64,000 nt of DNA, taken from positions 13,661,688 to 13,725,687 of the forward strand of contig JALPQD010000004.1 in the NCBI GenBank assembly GCA_023101885.1, read 5' to 3'. The notes beneath the pieces were generated by a model. That model was not told the DNA's origin. It saw nothing but the letters and a program-made list of their open reading frames with translations, and did not search any database. Position numbers and translations under genes: made by a program. Numbering within the stretch: position 1 is the first letter of the stretch; every line of letters starts with the position of its first letter. Source of the stretch: Typhlomys cinereus. Taxonomy: Eukaryota > Chordata > Mammalia > Rodentia > Platacanthomyidae. Positions 12,366-23,829 of this stretch are shown one piece after another.

Positions 12366-12745
12366 AAATATTTCATACTTTTTTCCATGGCTATGGAGTA
12401 CATACACATGTGTGTTAGCATGTGGGTAGGTGCACTTGTGTGTGCAGATAAGCATGCACTGCATGTACATGTGGAAGTCTGTAGGTTGATAACGGTCCTC
12501 CACATAATTAATCTTCCACTTTACTGTTTTGAAATTGCGTCCCTAATTGAACCCAGGACTTGGCTTCAGCACTAATCTGACTTGCTGACTTGCTTTCAGG
12601 ATTCCCTAGCTTTCCATTCCAGGGCAGAAATAACAGGTGAGCCATTACACCTATCCTGCATCTTATGTGGAACCTGAGGATCGAATTCTAATTCTTTTGG
12701 TTGCATGGCAAGTGCTTTAATTGCTAAGCCATCTTCCCAGCTCAG
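12366..12745 (-). mobile_element. B3-like SINE (old)
   Basis: The order is as at 4834-5205. First come degenerate TG/CA-rich repeats (about 12400-12480), then gaacccaggacttggcttca, a block ending ggtgagccattacacctatc, and the reversed head at about 12665-12745 (gaacctgaggatcgaattct, gcatggcaagtgctttaatt, gctaagccatcttcccagct). Diverged and possibly composite. Confidence 0.7.
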
Positions 12746-12946
12746 ATATTTTATATTTTAAGAGTATTTAAAGTCCAATATAAGAGAGATATGTAGAATA
12801 TAGAGCTATTTATAAACTCAGATTTAGAACTTCTTTTTAAGTGAATTTATGTATTTCAATCTCCCAGTACCTCTGTGGTAGGGAACAATCATCTTTCCAG
12901 ATCAAGGTACTTTCCACATTAGATCTTTATCTTCTGCATAAATTTA

Positions 12947-13346
12947 AACCTTGTTTAGTTACCTTTTTGTTGATATAATAAAATATTCCAATGAAGCCAA
13001 TTTAAAGGAGAAAGATTTTTTTTGGGGGGGGTGCTTACAGTTCTAGAGGGATAGACTGCATCCCAGTAAGAACACATGATGACAGACAGATGAGAAGGAC
13101 TGTCAGGAGCCAGAAGCTGGCTCACATATCACATTCAGGTCTCACTGAGGGAACTGAATGGGGATGGGGCTGTAGAACTTCCAGACACCTCCTCTTCCCA
13201 CAGGTGACAGACTCCACCAGCCAGGCTCCACTTCTAAAAGATTTCAGAACCTTCCTAACAGTACCACCAGCTGGGAACCAAGCCTTCAAACACATAAATC
13301 TGTGGGCATGGTGGGGGAGGTGGGCATGTTACTTTTAAACAAGCCT
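12947..13346 (-). mobile_element. Solo ERVL-MaLR LTR (MT/ORR1-like)
   Basis: The LTR at 12952-13341 runs TG to CA on the plus strand. It contains the reversed tail (ttgttgatataataaaatat), cattcaggtctcact, and cagtaccaccagctgggaac near the element's 5' end. Candidate 5-bp duplications (aacct at 12947, agcct at 13342) differ at one base. It resembles the LTRs at 3182 and 49799 in order of motifs. Confidence 0.78.
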
Positions 13347-14529
13347 CTGTTCTCATTTAAAAGTAGTGTTTGCCAGGGTTCTTCCCGTCTTTTCCTGGGA
13401 TGTTTTAGGCTCCTGATGTGACTCTACCTTCTTGGCACAGGCTCCTGGGGGACTGGTGTGTGGCTCTTGTCTGCTGTGTTTGAACAGTGCCTTGTTGACA
13501 CAGTGCAGCCGTGCTTGCTGCATGCTTTTCTCCTCCGCTGCTCTGCAGGGAAGTCATATGTTAATTTTCACATAATTTCTGTGCATTATTAAGCAGGAGG
13601 ATCTTCTTGGATTGTCTCTTTATTCTGCAGGACTCTAGGAAGTATGATAAAAAAAGGGCACAAATCTCAAAACTACTCTCTGCCTAGACTTTTCTTTTTT
13701 TAATTTTTAATAAAATTAAATTTTATTAAATTTTAATAATTTTAATAAAAGCTGTAATTTTTAATAAAAGCAGTGGTTGCCTGTTGGCACGGATCATGCT
13801 GCTATGCTATCTTTCCATAAACCAAGGAATGGAGTACAGCCTTTCTGCCATATATTTTGAAAAAAGTTTGGTGATTTCTATAGACACAACCTCTCTGAAG
13901 GATTCAGTGAAAGAAGAGAGGACGGAGAATCATACATGTGTGTAGCTTCCCTCTACCAAGTCTTTCCAAGCCATTTCATCCATCTCACAAATGCACATCC
14001 ACAACTCTGGAAATGGTGTTTACATATGCATACTTATTTCTCACACCCTCCATGGTTTATAATCTAAAATGGTATTTTTCAAATACTTTGCTATAAAGCC
14101 TCTGCAGGAAATATATTTTCATACCAGCCTCAGAAATCACATTCAGAATTTAATCTTGATAATTGCAATTTGTTCTATTTGATTTCATTAGAAAAAGATC
14201 ATTTCTGGTCTAAACTTAATAAATTGATTCCCTCAGCTATTTATGAACCAGGCCTTGAACCAGGCCTTGAAAATGGAAAATGCTTTGACCTTCAGAACAA
14301 TATCTATGCAATGTGCTAAAAAATCTATTGAAAACCCATTTGAATTTTTTTTGTTTTATAGAACATTCTCTACCCTTGATAACAAATGTCTCTCAGTATA
14401 TGAGAAGAGAATAGCAAGAAAAGTGAGAGAAAAACTTAAAAGATTTTTATCCTGCTGCATATAAATCAGGACCAAGCAGTATAGATATTTTTAAATGCCA
14501 CAGAAAGTTACAAGGATTAATTTTCTCAA
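13347..14529. other. Unique DNA with AT-rich inverted repeats
   Basis: No gene recognised. At 13699-13770 the DNA is almost pure A/T with self-complementary TTTTAATAAAATT-type units (see findings). At 14245-14275 a 14-bp unit (gaaccaggccttga) occurs twice in tandem. Confidence 0.55.
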
Positions 14530-14660
14530 CTGAGTAGTTTACTGTGGACATTAGTATTCAGAGAGGTTATCTAACTTATGCAACTCCACAAAGTTTGAGC
14601 CAAAACTTGAACTTTTGACTCTTGGGTAATATAGTGCCTTTCATTCCTTATAACATCACC
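14530..14660 (-). mobile_element. MIR fragment (ancient SINE)
   Basis: The stretch agagaggttatctaacttat, then gcaactccacaaagtttgag and ccaaaacttgaacttttgac matches the core and 5' part of MIR read in reverse (AGAGGTTAAGTAACTTGCCC...). Heavily diverged. Confidence 0.6.
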
Positions 14661-15898
14661 TAGATTCTTAAAAGTAGAAAATTGGTAAATAAAAATAAAT
14701 GTGCCCTATTAAGATAAGGTGGGGCAGATCCTATACTTAATAGTTGTTAGCTCTTCTATTCTTTACTTTAATATGTCTGATGTTGAAACTTTATCATACC
14801 AGATGTGGCTTCTAATTACCTATATTTTCTTTTTCTCTATATTTTTCTCTTCACTATATTTGAGGTAGAAAAGTCTGTGTTTTTATGGAGTTACTAGGAC
14901 TGTCTGGTCTTAAGCAGTCTTTCTACTTATATGCTATAAACCAATGATTAAACCAATTGTCACTTTGTTCTTATGCCTTTTAACACAGTTATGTCAGAGC
15001 ATCTTGTAGTTTAAGTCCTCTTAGGGAAACTGATTTTGCATTCTGACATAAGATAGGTGGGCAATTTTTATGATTCATATCAGGCTGGATGTTGATGTGA
15101 AAATTATTTATCTTATAAAATGCTTAACTCTTTCATTTTTAAATATTTAACTCTTTTGGAAAGTGACTTATTAACATGTTTTAAAAGTATGTGAAGTACA
15201 TAGCTTTGGTTATATCTAAGTTATGCTAAATTGCATACAAATTAAATATTAGCATTAGATAAAGAAGATTGTGGTACTTATACAAAATAAAATAGGATGC
15301 AACTCTGAAATACAACACTAATGATCACTGTCAGTGAATATGGAAATTTCTGTTTTAAATGTTTTATAAATCACATGGCATTGCATTTTTAGCATGATGC
15401 TGCATAAGATAACTTTATAGGAAGCATAAAAATAAACTAAAAACTATGAAGCTTTGTTCGATGTACATATGGTAAAGTCATACATTTTCGTTTTCCCATC
15501 TGAATTTTAGTTTTCAGTTATCATGCATTACACATGTTCAGAAATAATAATTCACGTAAATGAAAACTATCACAAGTAGTAAAGATTCTGAAGATTCAAG
15601 TGCTTTAGACTATGCTTATGAACAAAGTTCAAAGTATCTTCATGAGTCGGGGAATAGGCACAGGTTCTCAGTAATGTAACATCCCAGCACTGGGAACAGC
15701 ACACAATAAGAGGAAGAAAAAAATATGCTGACTAGAAATACTGAATAATCTTTAAACAGGCGAAGTTACTACTTCATGTTTTCAATGAGGCAGGAAATTC
15801 GTTTGTCTCCTGCTATTATTTACAATTTAGGACTATTGCTATTAAGTCCAAAATAAGGACACAAAGGATTGGAAAGAGAAGCGGAAATGAATAGCTGT
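14661..15898. other. Unique AT-rich DNA
   Basis: Nothing recognised apart from ordinary AT-rich intergenic sequence. Confidence 0.5.
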
Positions 15899-16243
15899 TC
15901 ACAGCTTCTCTGAGAAGTTACCTGCAATCAATCCTGCTAGAATGAGCACAGACACAAACGGATCTGCTTTCTTGAATTCACCAAGAGCTCCCCTAGTCCA
16001 CACTGCACTAGCTGAAGCAATCTTCCTTTCAAAATATTGATTTCCTATGGAATTGCCATTTGAAATGATGGATCTGCAGTTGGGTTGGGACCTGGAGCAA
16101 GCTGACTGTTGTGTTTGTGTTGCAGGCATGAATCTTGATAGGCTTTGTCCTCCACTCAAAGGACAAAAGAAAGGAAAGTAGTTGTTAGACTTGGGGGAGA
16201 TTAAAGAAAAATACTTTAATGATCTTTCAATCTTACACAGCAA
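15899..16243 (-). other. Exon-like open frame of unknown function
   Basis: A 114-codon open frame that is not in a repeat I recognise. On the minus strand a pyrimidine-rich tract (tttcctttcttttgtccttt) precedes an AG at 16156-16155, and a CAG|GTAACT donor-like site lies at 15922/15921. The implied exon, 16154-15922, is 233 nt and open throughout in the track frame. The encoded segment is polar (MPATQTQQSACSRSQPNC, then SNGNSIGNQYFERK) and ends in a hydrophobic stretch (DPFVSVLILAGLIAG) that could start a membrane segment. I do not recognise the protein. It could be an unannotated exon, a fossil exon or chance. No neighbouring exon is seen within the window. Confidence 0.22.
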
Positions 16244-16564
16244 TTTCTAAAACTTGAGAAATTTATTTATGTTCCCATCATTTCACAATATAGTTAAAAG
16301 ACTTCTTTTCATTATTCTTAAAGATAAAGCAGTCAAACCTGCAGTTGCATGGTTTTTCATTAGAAATGTAGGCTGTTTTTGCTTATGGGCAAGAGTATTA
16401 TTTGTAGTCATTATCTATGTTCCAGAAAAAATCTGAAAGAAGATCATTGGGTCAATTGGGTAATAGGCATTTCTTTGTTAGATTTACAGAAGCCACATAG
16501 CCTTGTATTTAAGGAAAGCCTGATGTAAGGTTCTTACCTTTCATACATTCTTTTTTTTTTCTTT

Positions 16565-16590
16565 TGGCTTGTGTGTGTTTGTGTGTGTGT

Positions 16591-16644
<54 letters not shown>

Positions 16645-16940
16645 TTTATGCTAGTGTGCACAGGTGTATTTGCCCACGTGTATGCAGTGTGCATATGAAG
16701 ATTAGAGGATAAAGTGATGGTCTCATTTCTCACTCTCCACTTTATGTTCTAAGACAGGGTAACTCTATGACGCTGGGGCTTGATATACAGACTACAGTGT
16801 TTTATAGCCCATCTGTTTCTGCCCTCCGTCTGCAGTTATAGATGTGCTGAACCACAATCCTAGGTGGGTACTGGGGATCCAAATTCAGGTCCCTGTGCTT
16901 GCTTAGTAAGCTGTTTATCCACTGAGGTATCTCTTCTATC
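16565..16940 (-). mobile_element. B3-like SINE with long (TG)n
   Basis: A (TG)n tract at 16569-16643 is followed by gaagattagaggataaagtg, a reduced ctaagacagggtaactctat block, atagatgtgctgaaccaca, and the reversed head (gggtactggggatccaaatt, aggtccctgtgcttgcttag, atccactgaggtatctcttc). This is the order of a B3-type rodent SINE in reverse. Confidence 0.75.
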
Positions 16941-17102
16941 CTATATCCTTCCACCCTAATGTCTTGGATGCAGCTTTGTCCTTCCCTTCCTCTCTACTAT
17001 TTTCTTTTATGAAAGATGAATTCCATCCTATGTGAATCTTTATAGAGCACATTACTGCTTTTCTTCTGCCACATTTTCAAGCCAATTGTCCCATTTTTGC
17101 TG

Positions 17103-17168
17103 TTTAAATTTTTTACTTATTTGAGGAAGGAAGAGAGAAGAGAGGAGAGAAGAGAGAGGCGAGAGAGA

Positions 17169-17204
<36 letters not shown>

Positions 17205-17400
17205 GAGAGGGAGAGGGAGAGAGAAAAAGAGAGGGAGAAGGAGAGAGGGAGAGAATATGTACAGCACACATGATAGCATGGGGGTGAAGAACAAGTTTTT
17301 TTTTTAAGTCAATTCTCTTCTACCATGCAGGCTCCTAGGATTGAATGAGATCACCAGCTTGTGGAATTACCTTTACATGCTGAGTCTTCTTGCTAGCCCT
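17103..17400 (-). mobile_element. B2/B3-like SINE with (GA)n tract
   Basis: A purine-rich (GA)n/(GGGA)n tract at 17124-17255 precedes a reversed SINE body and head (ggctcctaggattgaatgag, gtggaattacctttacatgc, tgagtcttcttgctagccc). The head resembles the murid B2/B3 head. The (GA)n may have grown from the SINE's simple-sequence part. Confidence 0.65.
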
Positions 17401-17795
17401 TCTCTTTTCATGTTGTCTTTCTTCTTCATTCACTATTTTTAGCCCAAGAAACAATCAAACTTTATTGACTTGGAATTTATTAATCAGACTGATTAATTTC
17501 TTGACATAAACAGCTTTCTTGTATTATCGTAGAAAAACATAGTTATCAGTATTTCCTTTAAGTTTTAAAAACAATTGTCAAATACACATACAGATTTGAA
17601 CAGATGATATACAAATATGCAAAGTTCAAGCACTAATTGATATGTGAGTGACATTAGTGAATACATTATTCTTAAGTAAATTCCTTAATAATGTGAACTT
17701 GGCTTTATTATCACAATAGAATTTTTAAGTCACTTTACAGGGAATTATTTGTCCAAAATCACTAATTTCTTGGATATACTAACAGTCCACTACAA

Positions 17796-18461
17796 ACCAT
17801 TATAATGATTTATATGTAAGTTGTCGCCTACAGGCTCATGTGTTTGCATCCTTAACTGATGTTTAGAAAAGTTGTGACACCTTTAGGGCTGGAGAGGTGG
17901 CTCAGGGGTTAAGCCTCCGCCTTGCAGGCGGAAGTTCCTGAGTTCGGATCCCAGATCCCACGTATAGACGCCAGGTGGAAGCGGGGGCGGCCTGCGCTTC
18001 TGATCCTGGTAGGGCGGAGCCTGTGAATCCCGGGGCAGAAGGAGGTGGAGGCATCCATGGTGGTTTGCGAATTCGTCCGTGGTTCTACACACACACATAC
18101 ACACACACACACACAAACACACACACATGCGCACAGTTGAATAAAAAATAATAATAAAAAAAATTTAGAAAAGTTGTGACACCTTTAGAATGTGGAATCT
18201 TGCTGGAGGAAGGCATGTAACAGGGTCTGAGGTTAGTACCCAGACCCTCCACCCTACCATCTCTAGTAGTCTGCACTTGCTTTCTCTGCCTCCATAATAG
18301 TTGAAGACACAGGTCCAGCTTCTGCTGCCTGCCTTGCCTTTTACACCATAAGGAACTATATACTCTCTAGAATCATAAGCCAAATCAATCTCCCTTTCCC
18401 CCCAAAAATTGTTTATGAGTGTTTTCTCACAGCAGCAGGAAAAAGTAACTTTGGCAACCAT
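17796..18461 (+). mobile_element. MaLR LTR interrupted by a SINE, with TSD
   Basis: A 5-bp duplication (accat) is present at 17796-17800 and 18457-18461. The LTR (17801-18456) aligns by eye with the MT-type start: tataatgatttatatgtaag, then acaggctcatgtgtttg. It ends ctcacagcagcaggaaaaag, then taactttggca. Removing the SINE and one copy of its duplication leaves about 354 bp, close to the 360 and 371 bp of the provirus LTRs. The first dinucleotide is TA in place of TG, probably a point change. Confidence 0.9.
17862..18187 (+). mobile_element. Young tRNA-derived SINE with (CA)n body, copy 3
   Basis: The only copy on the plus strand. A perfect 24-bp duplication lies at 17862-17885 and 18164-18187, starting tttagaaaagttgtgacacc. 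The insert is 17886-18163. Box A (TGGCTCAGGGG, 17898-17908) fits the pol III consensus TRGYNNANNNG. Box B (GTTCGGATC, 17942-17950) differs from GWTCRANNC at one base. A GC-rich body, a (CA)n block (about 18088-18127) and an ATAAT-type A-rich tail follow. The internal promoter therefore still looks nearly intact. Confidence 0.95.
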
Positions 18462-19112
18462 CTATGGAACACAAACATTGTAAAATAAGTATGTTAATAA
18501 CATTTTAAAGTTAAGCCTTTAATTAATACAGGGAAAAATAAAATTTATGCTTTACAAACTGGGTGCCATTCATGGTTTTGATACATATGAATATATATGT
18601 ATATATACACATCTGATACACTTTTGTATATTGAACAATACACACATACATCTGACTTTTATTATGCTTTATTTAATACTAAATCAAGTTGACATATACT
18701 CCTCAGATACTGATAAGTTTTTTTGTTTCTCAGAAGTCTTTCAGTTATGGGGTCGTTGTCTCTTCAAATTGAAAGACCACTCTAGCTCTCCTTGGATAAA
18801 GTACCACTTGATACTTCGCCACCTACAATTAGCTCTCTTTTCTGGCACATCAGCCAGAGTGCTTCCCCCTCTCCCAGGTTCATGTTTTAGTCTAATTTAT
18901 ACTACAAAGAGCATATACAAAGAGCAAAATGTCCTATATAGTAAAAAATAATTACTGAGTGATAAACTAAAGAGACAAGTTTCACTACAAAAGTGAGAGT
19001 TTTACGATAGGCTTTGTTTTTTGTTTTCCATTTCTTTTTAGTTGAAAGTATCCTATGTGTATACAATGAATCTTTTTCTATTTTCCTCAAATTACTGAAA
19101 ATCCCACTGAAA
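18462..19112. other. Unique AT-rich DNA
   Basis: A plus-strand frame of 134 codons (18547-18951) begins in AT-rich sequence with tandem tatata units and shows no recognisable domain. No repeat family identified. Confidence 0.5.
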
Positions 19113-19440
19113 TGTTCTCATTTTTCTCTTATTTTTATTTGAGTGTGTGTGTGTGTGTGTGTGTGTGTGCATGACTATGTTATGACCCACTGAATTTGAT
19201 AAGAGATACCCCAATTAGCATGTGCTTGGGTACTTGCTTAAACATAGGCAATACACCTATGGAAATATTACCAAAGTAAGTGGGTTTCCTTTCCCCAACT
19301 AGCATTAGCCACTAATATTTACTTAGAGAGGTGTGGCACCAGTATTTATATGGGTTATTCCCTCATGAGATTCTGATAAGCCAAATTTTGTGCAGGTCTT
19401 TCCAAATAGATCCGGGAAATATGGTAGACATCCAACTGCC
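19113..19440 (-). mobile_element. Old rodent LINE-1 (Lx-like) 3' UTR
   Basis: A T-rich start, a (GT)n run (19143-19169) and then gacccactgaatttgataag, tgcttgggtacttgctt, a ttaccaaagtaagtgggttt patch, ccccaactagcattagcc and tttgtgcaggtctttcc match in order the rodent Lx-type L1 3' UTR read in reverse. The right boundary is uncertain. Similar sequence may continue beyond 19440. Confidence 0.68.
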
Positions 19441-21184
19441 TACCAATTTCCATATTTTCTGGATCTGAATCATAATTATCTTCAACATAATTATCAATCT
19501 TACATTGGTCTTGCCACAATTTCTTTCATGACATCGTTGATTAGAGAATATATTTAGCTTGTAGACTGTACGAGGATGTTTGTGATTTTTAGGTGAAATA
19601 ACATAAAACTATATATTGGACCTATGACTTTTCCAGTTCTGGCAGTCAACTAAATCTGTGAAAGCCTACAGAAAGAAGTATTCACATGTTGGATATTTGC
19701 TGATGATAATTTGTCATCCCTGCAACATTCATGAACAATTAAACCACTTTCAAGTAGGGAGAACTCCCAATTTGGACATAAGCACAGACACCTGTAATCC
19801 TGGGGCTTATTTCACTTTGTAGCCAAAATATTTTAACCAGATATCTATATATTAAGGAGCCTAATTCACATAGATTTCAACAACAAAATCCATTTAACTC
19901 TTAATGAGACAGTCAACTATTTTTTGAACGATTTCTCAATAATATTGCAATGAAAATAAATGTTTTGTAGAAAACTTTTAAGTACACAATTTGTAACTTT
20001 CCATCATAGGAAGAGCATTGGTAACCGTGGTTTATTTCAATGGCATTTCTGAAGGAAAAATTTGTCCTTTTCGGGAGAGTAATCCTACTTGACTGTAAAA
20101 ATTATCTTGCAAATCAAATTTTGATTAGACACACTTCTAAAAATGTGCTACAATTTTTTTTTGCATTTACGGATTTTCCTATTTGTCCCTTTGGTGCATA
20201 TGAATTATTGATAATGATCAGTGTCATTTGAACAAAAACAATTTTAGACCATTGCATTTCTACTTGCAAAGAAGAAAACATGTTTTCTTTGATGTAAGTA
20301 ACATATGCTAGGTGTTCTTGCTGGATACTGCAAATATGTACTTCTTTGCTCGTTTTTGTTCAGGTAATCCTGAATTTTTGATATTTATCTATCATATTTG
20401 CCAGTCATTGCTATTTGCTTTACTTGGCAGTGCTGGTGCCTGTTAACTGTAGATGATAGGAATCCATCTGTCATATTGTTCACATATTGTTATGTGGTAA
20501 ACAGGGTCATTTCCAGAGAAGTCATATCCAGGAAGAGGCAGGGAATTGTATAAGTGAAACAATTGGTAGTTCCACCCTGGATGTATATTTCAGTGAGATT
20601 TTCAAAAATTGTTAAGCTACCAAAAATCCTCTGACTGCTAAGAAGGCATTATAATTGAGATGTTGGTGACTATAGAGTAGCAGAAAAATTACTGAGATTC
20701 TTTGATATGTCTTTAGCCAATAAATATTGAAAATGTGTTAACATACATTGATATTTCATGATGAATTCTGGGACAGTATGATTCTTAAGGGAGATACTGA
20801 ATATATAATAACTTACAAGATCATTGAAATGTGATGTACTTTTATATAGATTTTTTCCACATTTGGAGTATTTTTAATTGTCAAATATTAAGAAAGGGAG
20901 TACAGGATTTTCTAGTGTACAAGATTGCCAAACTTCAACACTTTATAAATAAAACCTTACAGTAAGCTTCTCCATAACTGTGGCAAATATACTAGATACC
21001 AAAATTTGGTTCTATGATCTATGATATTTTCTAGCATAATATAAACAAGGATTTTGGGTATTGGTTTCAATGAATTGTCAGGTCAATGTCATTTTGGTAA
21101 GTTATCAAAAACCAAATGAAATTTCCTTAATCAAATATTTTGCTTTGTGTATCCTAATGAGAGAGGTATGTTAGGAATAACTTA
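19441..21184. other. Mostly unique AT-rich DNA
   Basis: Possible continuation of the L1 3' UTR at the left. Otherwise no gene or family that I can name. Confidence 0.45.
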
Positions 21185-21400
21185 AAATGGCCATGTTGCC
21201 ATGTTTCTATAATCCCAGCTACTCAGGAAATTGAAGCAGTAAGATCTCAAGTTTGATGTGAGTCTGTACAGGGAAAGAACTTATCTGAAGATAAAGCACA
21301 ATATAAATTTTCAGAGGGCTGGGAGTGTAGCTTAGTAATATAGCACTTGCCTAGCATGTGTCAGGCAGTGGGTTCAAGTCCTAGTAGTGTAAAAAATAAC
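21185..21400 (+). mobile_element. B1-dID-like dimeric SINE
   Basis: The left monomer is B1-like (tggccatgttgccatgtttc, then ataatcccagctactcagga). The right monomer is ID-like (gggctgggagtgtagcttag, tagcacttgcctagcatgtg, gtgggttcaagtcctagtag) and ends in a short A-rich tail. A B1 part followed by an ID part is the B1-dID type described in rodents. The ID-like part retains recognisable A and B boxes. Confidence 0.82.
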
Positions 21401-22403
21401 AAGGTGAGTTGTTGCAGTTGTAGACTCATAAAATAAGGAATCATATCTTTTTGAATTAGGTTAAATCTGAAAACGTAAAGAAGGAAGAATTCTTCATGAC
21501 TTAAAGTTGTTCAAAAACCTATATATTTGTCAATAAAAACTTACATTTTATATCATTTTCTTTTCTGGGGCGGGCTAAAAGAAAAGATATTAGACCAAGC
21601 TTTTGGTTGTGCAATAAAAGTTTTTCAAAGGTCTTGTCTCCCTATCTTGGAAACAAATTCTCTGAGTGCCAATTTCTCACAATATGGTTAATCAGGAATT
21701 TGGATGAAAGAAGAAAAGAAAAGGGTAGTTTGCAATATGTCAGGAAAGGGCATGAGCAAGCATTAAACAAAAAGAATGCATACAAAAAGACCTCGAGTGG
21801 GATGAATACCCGGCTTGTCACACACTGCTTAATGATGGAGTAAAGATAAGTCTGTCAGTTTCTCATATGTTGAATATTCATCATATAGTCTATGCAGCTG
21901 TATCTTAGAATGCCATTTCCTTTTTTTTTCTTATTAAAAAAAACAGCATAAAGCAGATTACGCCACTGGTTTATTCTTAGAAATCGCATTATGTACCTTA
22001 CATATCAAAATGAGTTATTGATAAACAGCAATTTATATGACTATTTGGTCTTGTTGATAATATTTTTCTTATATTATGATCATGTTATGATATATAGGTT
22101 ATCTAACATTTTAGAAGTAGGTAACAAATTATACAAAGTGAGCATTTTTCTCCTGGATGCTTAAGATTCCAACTCATTTTGGTTCAGTAACACTAATATT
22201 GGGCGCTTTTAAAAGTACATATGCACATGTATGTTCAGCTCTGAACACTGAGCCTAATTATTTATTAGCAATAACTGATTTTAATTATTTCTGTGTCAGG
22301 TGTCACAGGCTAATACTAAGCTACTAATACCTTAGGTGATTTGAATGTGATAGGGCTGTAACATTAGCTGCTTTTCTATTTTTCTGACTCTGTATGAATG
22401 TGA
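21401..22403. other. Unique AT-rich DNA
   Basis: No repeat or gene recognised. The short frame at 21607-21843 shows no domain. Confidence 0.5.
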
Positions 22404-23829
22404 TTTTTTTCTACTTTACAAACATGAAAAATGGTTGTTCCTGCCCCCTTTCCAATCTTCCCTCCTTTCCCCTTATTCTTCCATTCTCTACTTCCTTCAC
22501 CACTGCATCCCTTTCTCTCCCTCCCACCCTTCTGTCTTTTTGCTTCTGTGGGCTCCATGGTTTCCTTCTGATTGTCTGCTCTACTAGGGGCTCAGGCCTC
22601 TGTGATAGAGTAAGTGGCACCTTGCTTGGGGGCCCATAGATAGAGGCACTCTCCTTCACCTGTCTAGCTCTAGCCCTTAAGATTCTCAGTGAATGCAGTT
22701 TTTTCCTCTGAGTTCCTCGTTATTCCATGGAGAGATGTTGATATGTCAGACATTGTGCAAGTCTGGTGAAGTGAGTTTCTGGATGCAGCAATCCTGTCTT
22801 GATTGTTGTGATATAACTGGCAGTGGACCTCCCCATCTTATGCAAGATTACATGAACCTTAGGATGGGAAGAGGTTTAGTTGGTCTGATTCCAACTGAGA
22901 GGTTTAGGGTCATCTATACTCTGCAGTCTGGTTGGCTGCTGTTGTCTATTTCATTGTTCTTCCATTGCAATAGACTGCATTTTGTTTGGATGTTGGAATA
23001 TTTTATTATTAAAGATAAAATGAGTGGTTGTTAGATGGAGGTTTATTATTGGGTGTTTATGGTTAGTACTGAGGTATCTGAACCTGTCTAGTGTCAATTT
23101 TCTCCCCTTCCACTGTTGTTTAGACTGGTTTATACTAGTGAGGTGTGTTCCTTGTTGTTTAAGGGTGGGGCTTAGGGGCTAATAAGTAGGTGGTTGGTTA
23201 CCTCAGGGCTAACCCCACTCCTTACTATGTTCTATTTCTGTTCTTCCCTCCCCTTTAAGACTTTTCTTACATGAAAGCCTCTTTTAGCTGTTTATCCATG
23301 TTTTTTGTTTCCACTATTTTGTGATGTTCTTCTACTCCCCTGGGTTGTCTTCCTTCATACTTATGAATCTATATTATTTGATTACCTTAAACTGAAGGTT
23401 TAGTGCTAGGATCCACTTATTACAGAAGCAAACTGCATATGTCTTTCTGCATTTGGGATATTTCACTAAGTATGATTTCTTTCAGGTCCATCCATTTACT
23501 AGCAAATTTCCTTAGTTAATCTTTCCTGACAGCTGAACAGTATTCCATTGTATATATGTACCACATCTTCATTACCATTCATCTGCTATTAGGCATTTAG
23601 GTTGGTTCCATTTCTTTGCTATTGTGAAAAGAGCTGCTATGAACATGGTTGTACACATGACTCTGTTGCATGATGCAGTTCTTTGTGAATATTCCCAGGA
23701 TTGGTATAGCTGGATTATATGGTATTTCAATTTCTAACCTTTTTAAGAAAAGGTTAGAAAATTGATCTCTAAAGGGTTGTATGGACTTACAATCTCATCT
23801 GCAATATATGAGAATACCTATCTCCCTGC
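22404..23829 (-). mobile_element. LINE-1, 3' UTR plus end of ORF2, decayed
   Basis: It starts with a T-rich stretch and tttacaaacatgaaaaatgg, then the reversed polypurine tract (22440-22550). The 3' UTR contains taggatgggaagaggtttag, shared with the L1 at 36237. The end of ORF2 is seen in reverse at about 23470-23700: acagtattccattgtatata then tgtaccacatcttc is the antisense of the conserved C-terminal region, followed by gagctgctatgaacatggtt. Frames are broken, so no protein is possible. The right edge abuts the first copy of a local direct repeat at 23830. Confidence 0.87.
23731..23760. repeat. 13-bp perfect inverted repeat, 4-nt loop
   Basis: tttctaacctttt (23731-23743), loop taag, aaaaggttagaaa (23748-23760). 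It lies in the ORF2 part of the reversed L1. I do not know such a hairpin in the L1 consensus, so it may be a local inverted duplication. Confidence 0.85.

Noticed and set aside
17898..17950. Possible tRNA gene
   Set aside because: Box A and box B-like motifs are present, but they belong to a SINE head with SINE body, A-rich tail and target duplications. No cloverleaf with intact arms.
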